A model generated the notes under the pieces. The model was not told where the DNA came from. It made no database searches and was given only the letters and a program-made list of their open reading frames with translations. The position numbers and the translations under genes were made by a program. A stretch of DNA of 29,329 nucleotides from an uncultured Lachnospiraceae bacterium (GTDB lineage Bacteria; Bacillota; Clostridia; Lachnospirales; Lachnospiraceae): positions 1 to 29,329 of the forward strand of contig CAKRJM010000004.1 of NCBI GenBank assembly GCA_934351765.1. The letters are read 5' to 3'. This document shows positions 22,246 to 29,329 of the stretch, in pieces; position 1 is the stretch's first letter; every line of letters starts with the position of its first letter.

Positions 22246-23520
22246 TCAATTCCTGCTTTTCCTGTTTTTCGTCTGCTGAACCGCATTCATGGCAAGTGCC
22301 ACAAAAATGATTCCGTAGGCCAGGAATACACGGAAGTATTCACCGATCTGGCTGTCCGCGAACAGTGCTGTTCCTACCTGAGGAGACACCGCGAACATGG
22401 CATGGAATAAAATAATTCCGAGGATTGCATTTTTATTGGAGGCTCTGGTAACCGATGCACCGCCTACCAGGAGTGCTGCAACCGCGAGAAGCGCGATCTG
22501 CTCATGAGCGGAATACGTATTCATGGTTCCGATATCCTGAAGACGGATGATCTGTCCCCAGGCCGCAAACACCGTAGAAAAGATCATGGCGATGATTCTG
22601 GTCTTATCCACATTGATGCCGGAAACCATGGCTACCTGCTGGTTTAAGCCTACTGCCCGGAAATCATGCCCCAGCTTCGTTTTAAAGATCCAGGTATTAA
22701 ACAGGCATAACAGCAGAATGCACACCAGTGCCGAAACCGGAAACGTTACTGCCAGCATGACTCTGCCTGCTGATGCGCTGAACCAGGAAAGATAGATCAG
22801 CACCAGCGCCGCCAGAAGCACAAAACCGCTTTTTGCCCAGAAGGTCTTCTGAATGGCTTCGCCGTTCTTTTTGTTCCGAAGAAGCGCCCGGATCACAAAA
22901 GCGATCACGAAAACGATCATAACTCCTGCTGCCACCAGAACAAAATCTGCCAGGTTCATGTTCCAGACATTGGTCAGGGAATACTTAAAGGTTCCCTCAA
23001 AGCCCAGGGAACTCTTGATCCCGATTCCGGAATCATTCATCATGTCCTTGTTGGGGAAGGGGATCACCGTTCCGATGAGGAACAGATAAATAAACTGATA
23101 AATACCGTTTGCCAGATAACCAAGGATCATGGAGGTGATCATCTCATTTCCCTTGGTCTTATTAAGCACCTTGCCCACCAGAAAGCCGAACAGGATCGCC
23201 AGAGGCGTACTGATAAGTATGCTTACCAGGAAAGACGGAAAGCCTGTGATCCCAAAGCCAACCGTATGTATGATCGCCATCTGCCCTGCCATGGCTCCGA
23301 TCACAATACTGAAGTTTAATCCGAGGCCTGCCGCCACCGGAATGATCAGTGCCAGTACCTGGAAGGTATTACGGCAGAACCGGGACGCGATCTCCTGTAA
23401 GAATACGGAAGGAGCCACACCGGACACCACATAAAACACCGCTGCCAGCACCACAAAAAACAGAATGACCTGATACTTTTTCAGTGCAGCCACGACTGTT
23501 GATTTCTTTTTCTGTTCCAT
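22246..23520 (-). CDS. ABC transporter permease (sugar/nucleoside-type), second subunit
   Basis: 424 residues, strongly hydrophobic with about ten membrane segments, BPD_transp_2 (RbsC-like) family. Visible family pieces: ALIIPVAAGLGLNFSIVIGAMAGQ, the EMITSMILGYLANG loop, GHDFRAVGLNQQVAMVSGINVDK (coupling region to the ATPase) and AVAALLVGGASV. It is longer than typical RbsC because of a hydrophilic insert near 215-235 (RNKKNGEAIQKTFWAKSG). The ATG at 23520 lies only 2 bp after the stop of the first permease gene, so the two are co-translated and probably form a heterodimeric membrane channel. It ends in a basic tail QQTKNRKSRN. Confidence 0.88.
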   Translation of the reverse strand: MEQKKKSTVVAALKKYQVILFFVVLAAVFYVVSGVAPSVFLQEIASRFCRNTFQVLALIIPVAAGLGLNFSIVIGAMAGQMAIIHTVGFGITGFPSFLVSILISTPLAILFGFLVGKVLNKTKGNEMITSMILGYLANGIYQFIYLFLIGTVIPFPNKDMMNDSGIGIKSSLGFEGTFKYSLTNVWNMNLADFVLVAAGVMIVFVIAFVIRALLRNKKNGEAIQKTFWAKSGFVLLAALVLIYLSWFSASAGRVMLAVTFPVSALVCILLLCLFNTWIFKTKLGHDFRAVGLNQQVAMVSGINVDKTRIIAMIFSTVFAAWGQIIRLQDIGTMNTYSAHEQIALLAVAALLVGGASVTRASNKNAILGIILFHAMFAVSPQVGTALFADSQIGEYFRVFLAYGIIFVALAMNAVQQTKNRKSRN

Positions 23521-23522
23521 GA

Positions 23523-24563
23523 CTACACCTCCCGTCTGATTTTCGTCAGTGCATAGACGATGATTCCGTTACTTACAATGATCCGGACGATTTCTGCCAG
23601 ATTGCTGTCCGGTGCAAGGGCATTCGCTACCGGTGTGGAGGTCGCCAGAATTCCGTTAAAGAGCAGGCTTCCGAGAATCACGTTTCCGATGGACGCCTTT
23701 CTTGTGGTCGCACCTCCGATAAGCACGGCCGCCACAGCCAGGAAGCTCATCTTGAGGGGCGCCGTATAAAGCTGCAAAAATCCGTAGCTCTGGGCATAGA
23801 ATAAAATTCCGATGGCACTGAGCACCGTGGAAAGCACCGTTCCAAGGATCCGGTTCTTATTAACATTGATATCCAGCGACTGGGCAAACCGGGGATTCTC
23901 CCCCGCCACCTGCATCAGTCTTCCGGTCCGGCTGTTCAGGAATAAACGAAGCGCCACACAGAACGCCGCGCAGACCAGCATAAATCCAAGAGGCACCGTC
24001 ACACCACCAATCTTCACCGCCAGGAAATTATTGAGCAGATGGCCAAACGTCGCGGAAAGCTCCACATTGACCCGGACGCCGCCGCCCATGGCAAGACGCA
24101 GGGTATCATTGGTGATGGGCAGGAAGATCCAGACAATGCACATGAGGGATACAAAGGCAAATCCCACATAGGTTGCGATCATCATCTCCGAGCCTTTGAT
24201 GTAATTTAACAGTTTTCCGTAAATGGTTCCGATGATCACCGCAAATGCACTGCCGAGCACTGCTGCCATCAGGAGGCTGGAAACTCCCGTAAAACCGAAT
24301 TCAATGGACAGCACGCCGCCGAGAAGGCCGCAGCAGATTCCCAGGGTCGAAGCAAAGTTTAATCCGCACCCGGAAAGAACACTGGGCACCATGGCAAGTA
24401 CCAGCACGAAATTCATGCACCAGCGGGTCATGACATCGGAGATCGTCGCCTTAAACGACAGGTTCATCACAAAGGTGATCACCAGAAGCGCGATAAAAAA
24501 CAGAGAAATGATCAGTCTTGCGGACCCGAACTGCTTCAGACCCTTTTTTATTTTTTCCGTCAT
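23523..24563 (-). CDS. ABC transporter permease (sugar/nucleoside-type), first subunit
   Basis: 346 residues, BPD_transp_2 family with about nine or ten membrane segments. Landmarks: SGCGLNFASTLGICCGLLGG, GSEMMIATYVGFAF, the coupling segment GENPRFAQSLDINVNKNRI and AVAAVLIGGATTRKASIGNVILG. It shares these landmarks with the following permease gene, so the pair probably arose by duplication. ATG at 24563 overlaps the ATPase stop by 4 bp (ATGA type), with GGAGG upstream. Partner of the ATPase and the DUF3798 binding lipoprotein. Confidence 0.88.
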   Translation of the reverse strand: MTEKIKKGLKQFGSARLIISLFFIALLVITFVMNLSFKATISDVMTRWCMNFVLVLAMVPSVLSGCGLNFASTLGICCGLLGGVLSIEFGFTGVSSLLMAAVLGSAFAVIIGTIYGKLLNYIKGSEMMIATYVGFAFVSLMCIVWIFLPITNDTLRLAMGGGVRVNVELSATFGHLLNNFLAVKIGGVTVPLGFMLVCAAFCVALRLFLNSRTGRLMQVAGENPRFAQSLDINVNKNRILGTVLSTVLSAIGILFYAQSYGFLQLYTAPLKMSFLAVAAVLIGGATTRKASIGNVILGSLLFNGILATSTPVANALAPDSNLAEIVRIIVSNGIIVYALTKIRREV

Positions 24564-26161
24564 CTTCCGGCCTCCTTTCCCTGTTTAGACTGATAGCCCA
24601 TCATGCACAGACCGTAATCGGTATCTGAGGCATCCGGCTTTAAGATTCCTTCCACCTGGCCGTCAAACACCACCGCGATCCGGTCACAGACAGACCGAAG
24701 CTCCGCCAGCTCCGAAGAGGTAATGATGACCGTCACGCCCTTTTCCCGGTTTAACTTCACCAGATAGTCCAAAAGCAGCTTTTTTGCACCGATATCGATG
24801 CCTCTGGTAGGCTCCGATACCATTAAGATCTCCGGCTCCAGCGTCAAAGCTCTTGCCACACAGACCTTCTGCTGGTTGCCGCCGGAAAGCCGCCTGGTAT
24901 ACTGAGCCGGTCCGGTGCAGCGGATATCCAGTGTCCGGATCATCTCATTGGCATGAGCACGGATCCTCTTTTTATCGGACTGTCCGAACACGCCGAGCCG
25001 CTTCACGAACTTCTTATCTACCTTCATGGCCGCAACCGCAATATTATCCTCGATGGAGCTGTCCAGAAGCAGTCCCATACCACGACGGTCCTCCGAAACA
25101 AACGCACATTTTTTCTTCAATATGGTCTGAGGCGTCCGTTTTTCGATTTTCTCTCCGTTGATCACCAGCTCACCCTCTGACGGATAAATCCCCATGATCC
25201 CGTTGGCAATGGAGATCTTTCCCTGACCGGCCAGTCCGGCAAGCCCCAGGATTTCTCCTTTATAAACCGTCAGATCAATATCCTTTGTCTGCTCGCCGGG
25301 CATATCCACCTTAAAATGCTTTAACTCCAGTGCAGGAGGACACTCCGGATCCGGTTTGAATTCCCGGCGCATGGCCGATGCTTCCATTTTCCGTCCGATC
25401 ATCATCTCGGCGATCCTGGTGGTATCGGTCTCCGATGACGGCATGGAATCCACCAGTTCACCGTCACGGAATATGGTAACCTGATCCGCCACCTCCATAA
25501 CCTCGTCCAGACGATGGGTGATAAAGATGATGGCGATTCCCTCTGCCGCAAGCTTCTTCATGATCTTTAATAAAACTGCCGCTTCGCTCTCGGTCAGCAC
25601 TGCGGTAGGCTCATCAAACACCAGAAGACGCACCTGATTTTTATCGATCTCTCTGGAGATCTCCACAAACTGTTTATATCCAACCGGCAGGTTCTCCACC
25701 AGGGTGTTTTCATCAATATCCATGCCGACCCGCTCCAGTGCGGTTCTGGCATCCCGTCCCATCTGGTCAAAATCAATGACAGAAAGATATTTTCCACCGA
25801 TTTTTCCCATCAGGTTTTTTTTCAGCGGTTCACGGTTCAGCTTGATATTTTCCGCGATCGTAAAGCCGGGGATCATCATAAATTCCTGATGCACCATGCC
25901 GATCCCGACCTCCATGGCCTTCAGCGGAGAATCAATTTTTACCGGCTTTCCCTCCCAGAGGATCTCCCCCTCGAATCCTCCGCTGCTCTGGATCACCGGC
26001 ATTCCGAACAGAATATTCATCAGTGTGGATTTTCCCGCACCGTTTTCTCCCAGAAGCGCATGGATCTCATGCGGCTTCACGGAGAGCTCCATATCCTTCA
26101 GTACCGTGTTTTCCCCGTACTTTTTCGTGATATGCTTCATTTCCAGTAAGTATGTACCCAT
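24560..26161 (-). CDS. Double-domain ABC ATPase (RbsA/MglA type), asymmetric sites
   Basis: 533 residues with two nucleotide-binding domains. NBD1: Walker A GENGAGKST (38-46), Walker B LLVFDEPTAVL, but signature LPVGYKQFVEI instead of LSxGxQQ. NBD2: Walker A GLAGQGKIS, Walker B MVSEPTRGID with Ser where Asp is usual, and a good signature LSGGNQQKVCVARAL. Hence the composite site NBD1 Walker/NBD2 signature is intact, while the other site is degenerate in all three parts. It drives import through the two permeases encoded next. ATG at 26161 follows AAAGGAG. It is separated from the binding-protein gene by 119 bp containing a terminator-like hairpin. Confidence 0.93.
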   Translation of the reverse strand: MGTYLLEMKHITKKYGENTVLKDMELSVKPHEIHALLGENGAGKSTLMNILFGMPVIQSSGGFEGEILWEGKPVKIDSPLKAMEVGIGMVHQEFMMIPGFTIAENIKLNREPLKKNLMGKIGGKYLSVIDFDQMGRDARTALERVGMDIDENTLVENLPVGYKQFVEISREIDKNQVRLLVFDEPTAVLTESEAAVLLKIMKKLAAEGIAIIFITHRLDEVMEVADQVTIFRDGELVDSMPSSETDTTRIAEMMIGRKMEASAMRREFKPDPECPPALELKHFKVDMPGEQTKDIDLTVYKGEILGLAGLAGQGKISIANGIMGIYPSEGELVINGEKIEKRTPQTILKKKCAFVSEDRRGMGLLLDSSIEDNIAVAAMKVDKKFVKRLGVFGQSDKKRIRAHANEMIRTLDIRCTGPAQYTRRLSGGNQQKVCVARALTLEPEILMVSEPTRGIDIGAKKLLLDYLVKLNREKGVTVIITSSELAELRSVCDRIAVVFDGQVEGILKPDASDTDYGLCMMGYQSKQGKEAGR

Positions 26162-26229
26162 AAGCGTTTCAGCTCCTTTATTGTTTTAAGCCTTACGTTT
26201 GACACCGGACTGTTTTCTCCGGATGTCTA

Positions 26230-26262
26230 TAAAAATGCAGTACAGCCCGAAGACTGTACTGC
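26230..26262 (-). terminator. Intercistronic attenuator after the binding-protein gene
   Basis: Minus strand GCAGTACAG (26262-26254), 8-nt loop TCTTCGGG, CTGTACTGC (26245-26237), then ATTTTT (26236-26231). It lies 19 bp after the stop of the DUF3798 gene and before the ATPase gene; partial termination would give more binding protein than transporter, as is usual. Confidence 0.75.
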
Positions 26263-26280
26263 ACATTCATGCCTTATGCT

Positions 26281-27498
26281 TTACAGCATTGCCCACGGCC
26301 CGAGTACCAGAGCGAAATTGTCATACTTCTTTCCATTGACATCATAGGTTGTGAAGCTGGTTCCCTCTGAACCGCCGGTTGCGGTCTTGAATGCTTCCTC
26401 AAGGGCTGCCATATCAACCTTACCGTCGGTCTCTCCGGTCAGATACAGCTTTGCGTACTCAACTGCAGTATTCATTTCCATGACTACCGTAGGGATCTCA
26501 CGGGTAGAGAACCGTCCGTTGTCGCCTGTTTCCTTTAACTTATCCTGAAGTGCACTGATCATCCACTCATAATCGCTGGTCTTATCCTCCGGAACAGAAA
26601 GTCCCAGTGCTTCCGGATAGCCGCAGAACGGGGAGGACTGGCTGGGATTCATATAAATTCCCTTGCCTGCCTTGTAAAGTGCCTGGATAACAGCCGGTGT
26701 GGACATGGTATTGGTATCAAAGAATGCGGTCTTCTCACCGTAGGTTTCCAGCTCCTTCGGAACATCCTCAACGATGAACTGCTGAGTTCCTGCGGTTCCT
26801 GCATCAGACTGAGGATCCGGAATGGTCACACGAACGAATTCCATGCCCAGCTCCTTGGCCTTCGCCTCACACTGATTTCCCTGATAAGCAACCTTCTCAT
26901 AACCCTGATGTCTGGGGAAGGAGTAGTACACGATGGTTTCTGCGCCCATTTCCTTTGCACGCTCTGCCATCTGATTTCCTGCGGAATAGTTGTCATAGTC
27001 GATGCAGATATCGGCTGCTGCACAGGCTACATCCGGATCTTCATTCGGACCGCCGTTGATATAAAGGATATCAGGACGGGTCTCCTTTGCCTTTGCGATC
27101 GCCGCACTGGCTCCTGGAACACCCTGAACAAAGATCACAACCTTGATCTCAGGATCGGATACGAGGGACAGCATATTGGAGATGGTTGTCTCCTCCTCGC
27201 TCATGAAGTTATCGGGATACGTCTGGATCACGACCTCATCAGCCCCCAGCTTCTTCTGCCAGGACTCTGCGGTCCGGTACTCTTCCTCACTGATAGCTAC
27301 AGTCCCGACCATCAGACCGATTTTTCCGCCGGCAGCCTCTTCCTTTACGCTCGTCTCGCCCTCTGCCTTTGTCTCTGCGGTCTTGGTCTCTGCCGCCTTG
27401 GTTGTCTCCTTTGTCGCCGCTCTGCCGCAGCCGGCAAGAGAGAGCGCCATGACGGAAGCCAGGGCTGCCGCCATCAGTTTCATTCCACCTTTTTTCAT
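26281..27498 (-). CDS. DUF3798 substrate-binding lipoprotein of an ABC importer
   Basis: 405 residues. Signal peptide with lipobox SLAGC, lipidation Cys24, then a low-complexity Lys/Thr/Glu linker (about 28-55) and a two-lobe periplasmic-binding-protein-like domain (KIGLMVGTVAISEEEYRTAE..., VVIFVQGVPGASAAI, ILYINGGPNEDPDVA, TIVYYSFPRHQGYEK, FFDTNTMSTPAVIQALYKAGKGIYMN). The repeated alpha/beta pattern and the neighbouring ATPase and permeases support a solute-binding role; the family assignment to DUF3798 is from memory. Ligand unknown. The ATG at 27498 follows AGGAGG by 8 nt. It is the first gene of the transporter operon with its own promoter at 27567-27595. Confidence 0.8.
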   Translation of the reverse strand: MKKGGMKLMAAALASVMALSLAGCGRAATKETTKAAETKTAETKAEGETSVKEEAAGGKIGLMVGTVAISEEEYRTAESWQKKLGADEVVIQTYPDNFMSEEETTISNMLSLVSDPEIKVVIFVQGVPGASAAIAKAKETRPDILYINGGPNEDPDVACAAADICIDYDNYSAGNQMAERAKEMGAETIVYYSFPRHQGYEKVAYQGNQCEAKAKELGMEFVRVTIPDPQSDAGTAGTQQFIVEDVPKELETYGEKTAFFDTNTMSTPAVIQALYKAGKGIYMNPSQSSPFCGYPEALGLSVPEDKTSDYEWMISALQDKLKETGDNGRFSTREIPTVVMEMNTAVEYAKLYLTGETDGKVDMAALEEAFKTATGGSEGTSFTTYDVNGKKYDNFALVLGPWAML

Positions 27499-27566
27499 CG
27501 TCATTTCCTCCTGTCTCGTCAAATCCGTCAACTACATTTCAGTCATTTTCCTCGACTCATTCCTAT

Positions 27567-27595
27567 ATTTTACACGAAATATAAGAGATTAGCAA
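27567..27595 (-). promoter_or_regulatory. Promoter of the DUF3798/ABC transporter operon
   Basis: Minus strand TTGCTA (27595-27590), 17-bp spacer, TAAAAT (27572-27567), about 50 bp before the AGGAGG. Confidence 0.65.
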
Positions 27596-27639
27596 GTTGA
27601 ATATTCGGAAAATTTCTTTTTATTTCTCTTTATATAAAT

Positions 27640-27697
27640 ACAGCTAAAATCTTTACACTGTCTTAACAGTTATTTAGATTTTTTGAGCAATTACTGC
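27640..27697 (-). terminator. Weak terminator candidate after tcdA
   Basis: Minus strand AAAATCT...AGATTTT outer arms with inner ACTGT-taag-ACAGT stem in an AT-rich stretch beyond the tcdA stop at 27708. Stem is short and AT-rich. Confidence 0.3.
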
Positions 27698-27707
27698 TTT
27701 ATGCCTC

Positions 27708-28460
27708 TTATTTTGTCAAATCCTTAATCACCTCTCCGGCAATGATAAGCCCCGCCACCGACGGCACAAATGCCACACTGCCCGGAATATCCCGCCGCTC
27801 CGTGCATTTATGCTGTGCTCCCGGCGGACAGATGCAGTGCGTCCGGCAGCTGATGCTCATGTCCTCCAGAGGCCTTACGGGTTTTTCTGTGGAATATACC
27901 ACCTTTAACTTCTTTACACCGCGTTTTTTCAGTTCCCGGCGCATGACCTTGGCAAGCGGACACATGGTCGTTTTATAAATGTCTGCCACATGGAAGCTGG
28001 TGGGGTCCAGATGGTTTCCTGCTCCCATGGAGCTGATGACCGGCACACCTGCCGCCCTGGCCCGCATGATGATCTCCAGCTTCGCCGTCACTGTATCCAC
28101 CGCATCTACCACATAGGAATATTCTCCGAAGTCGAATTCATCGGCATTCTCCGGAAGGAAGAAGCATTGGCGAAGCTCCACCCGGGCCTCCGGATTGATC
28201 TCCAGGATCCGTTCCTTCATGACTTCGGTTTTATATTTTCCGACAGTTTTTCTCGTTGCAATGATCTGGCGGTTCAGATTGGTTAAACAGACCTTATCAT
28301 CATCAATAAGAACAAACGATCCGACACCGCTTCGCACCAGTGCCTCCACCACATATCCCCCGACGCCGCCGATCCCAAACACTGCCACCCTGGCGTTTTT
28401 AAGCTTCTCCATATTTTCCGCTCCGAATAAGAGCTGGGTTCTTGAAAACTGATTCAGCAC
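27708..28460 (-). CDS. tcdA: tRNA threonylcarbamoyladenosine dehydratase
   Basis: 250 residues of the ThiF/MoeB/E1-like ATP-dependent family. It has the nucleotide motif FGIGGVGGYVVEALVRSGVG, the following acidic strand LIDDDKVCLTNLNRQI, and the TcdA-type C-terminus with cysteines (SISCRTHCICPPGAQHKC) and a closing hydrophobic PSVAGLIIAGEVI. TcdA/CsdL cyclises t6A at position 37 of ANN-decoding tRNAs to ct6A. No ubiquitin-like sulfur carrier or cysteine desulfurase partner lies beside it. The start is GTG at 28460 with AGGA 7 nt upstream; the nearby ATG at 28467 is in another frame. It has its own consensus promoter. Confidence 0.93.
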   Translation of the reverse strand: MLNQFSRTQLLFGAENMEKLKNARVAVFGIGGVGGYVVEALVRSGVGSFVLIDDDKVCLTNLNRQIIATRKTVGKYKTEVMKERILEINPEARVELRQCFFLPENADEFDFGEYSYVVDAVDTVTAKLEIIMRARAAGVPVISSMGAGNHLDPTSFHVADIYKTTMCPLAKVMRRELKKRGVKKLKVVYSTEKPVRPLEDMSISCRTHCICPPGAQHKCTERRDIPGSVAFVPSVAGLIIAGEVIKDLTK

Positions 28461-28495
28461 AAACCATTCCTGCCTTTCTTTTTTTAATCTTCTCC

Positions 28496-28525
28496 ATTAT
28501 ACCCGCCATTTCGGCTGGCTGACAA
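28496..28525 (-). promoter_or_regulatory. tcdA promoter
   Basis: Minus strand TTGTCA (28525-28520), 18-bp spacer, perfect -10 TATAAT (28501-28496). It lies between cysK and tcdA, so tcdA does not depend on cysK transcription. Confidence 0.7.
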
Positions 28526-28574
28526 GTCTTTCTGTGCAGAATCAGTCTTCCGAAGCTATTTCGGGATTCGGCTT

Positions 28575-29329
28575 TCATACAAGATAGGAAACCGGATCTC
28601 CTGCACGTTTCTGAAATAACGGTGTCGATAAGTAACGGTCTCCGGAATCGGGAAGCAGCACCACAATGGTTTTTCCCCGGTTTTCCGGCCGCTTTGCCAG
28701 GATCTCGGCTGCCTTTAAGGCTGCACCGGAGGAAATTCCCACCAGGATCCCCTCGGTCACCGCAAAGGTTTTTCCTTCCTTGAAGGCATCTTCATTCTCA
28801 ATGGGAATCACTTCATCGTAAACCCCGGTATTTAATACCTCCGGTACAAACCCGGCTCCGATTCCCTGGATCTTATGGCTTCCTGCTTTTCCGGTCGAGA
28901 GCACCGGGCTGGACGCCGGCTCCACTGCCACGATCTTTATTTCCGGATTCTGCTCCTTTAAATATTCTCCGACGCCGGTAACCGTTCCGCCGGTTCCGAC
29001 ACCGGCAACGAAAATATCAACGTTGCCTCCGGTCTGTCTCCAGATTTCCGGTCCGGTCGTCTCCCGATGTGCTTTCGGATTGGCCGGATTCACAAACTGT
29101 CCCAGGATCACCGAGCCCTCGATTTCCCGGTTCAGCTCCTCCGCCTTTGCAATGGCGCCCTTCATTCCTTTCGCACCCTCTGTCAGCACCAGCTCTGCGC
29201 CATAAGCCTTTAATAAGGTCCGCCGCTCTACGCTCATGGTATCGGGAAGCGTGAAGATTGCTTTATAGCCCTTTGCCGCAGCCACCGCCGCAAGTCCGAT
29301 TCCGGTATTTCCGCTGGTGGGTTCAATGA
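28575..29329 (-). CDS. cysK: Cysteine synthase (O-acetylserine sulfhydrylase), 5' end outside window
   Basis: About 251 residues of the C-terminal part are present; the reading continues to the window edge as [29 protein letters not shown] is the substrate loop of O-acetylserine sulfhydrylase; [16 protein letters not shown] is the PLP phosphate loop, [11 protein letters not shown] and [15 protein letters not shown] are further family motifs, and [13 protein letters not shown] closes the protein. The PLP lysine lies upstream, outside the window. It makes cysteine from O-acetylserine and sulfide; with the transsulfuration pair at 16971-19333 the window covers the route from cysteine to homocysteine. 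The apparent start at 29285 is internal (GTG in the middle of a conserved helix). TGA stop at 28575-28577. Confidence 0.95.
   Translation of the reverse strand, partial: IEPTSGNTGIGLAAVAAAKGYKAIFTLPDTMSVERRTLLKAYGAELVLTEGAKGMKGAIAKAEELNREIEGSVILGQFVNPANPKAHRETTGPEIWRQTGGNVDIFVAGVGTGGTVTGVGEYLKEQNPEIKIVAVEPASSPVLSTGKAGSHKIQGIGAGFVPEVLNTGVYDEVIPIENEDAFKEGKTFAVTEGILVGISSGAALKAAEILAKRPENRGKTIVVLLPDSGDRYLSTPLFQKRAGDPVSYLV

Noticed and set aside
1..29329. Mobile elements, CRISPR arrays, prophage genes, rRNA or tRNA genes
   Set aside because: No transposase or integrase motifs, no regularly spaced repeats beyond the short ones listed, and no structural RNA signature were found on either strand.

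Overview
The window looks like chromosome from a spore-forming anaerobic Firmicute, most likely Lachnospiraceae (Clostridium cluster XIVa type). Reasons: a sporulation sigma factor of SigK type, strong AGGAGG ribosome binding sites, an EF-G-like paralogue, a Ni,Fe carbon monoxide dehydrogenase (CooS) operon, DUF3798 and sugar-type ABC transport genes, and moderately GC-rich coding with AT-rich promoters. I see no rRNA, tRNA, CRISPR array, insertion sequence or phage gene. It reads as stable core/metabolic chromosome.

Layout. 1-217 (-): 5' end of a SigK-like sigma factor behind an unusual leader (sigma-K-type promoter inside a terminator-like hairpin). 402-1112 (+): an orphan LytTR response regulator preceded by a perfect 21-bp tandem repeat. 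1211-3247 (-): clostripain-type lipoprotein peptidase. 3395-5473 (-): EF-G-like GTPase with altered GTPase motifs and a tiny upstream ORF. 5800-8206 (+): tyrA-aroA, aromatic amino acid synthesis, convergent with an aminotransferase (8302-9486, -) and a CtpE-like P-type ATPase (9570-12071, -).

12174-16213 (-): four genes in one direction, Rrf2 regulator, cooS, cooF and an FAD/NAD oxidoreductase, the known CooS-CooF-FNOR arrangement for moving electrons between a CODH-type centre, a polyferredoxin and NAD(P). The CooS keeps every metal ligand but lacks two catalytic second-sphere residues of canonical CODH. 16478-16831 (+) is a small lipoprotein of unknown function. 16971-19333 (-): cystathionine gamma-synthase-type enzyme plus MalY/PatB beta-lyase, i.e. 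transsulfuration towards homocysteine.

19723-21028: a LysR regulator divergent from a 25-residue ORF with its own promoter, ribosome binding site, terminator and a textbook LysR box; this is the best candidate for something undescribed. 21053-27498 (-): DUF3798 binding lipoprotein, double-domain ABC ATPase, two permeases and an M24 metallohydrolase, probably uptake and cleavage of an unknown small solute. 27708-28460 (-): tcdA (tRNA ct6A dehydratase). 28575-29329 (-): cysteine synthase, cut by the window edge.

Most starts were moved downstream of the longest ORF to a codon 6-10 nt behind a clear Shine-Dalgarno. All family assignments are from reading motifs, not database searches.
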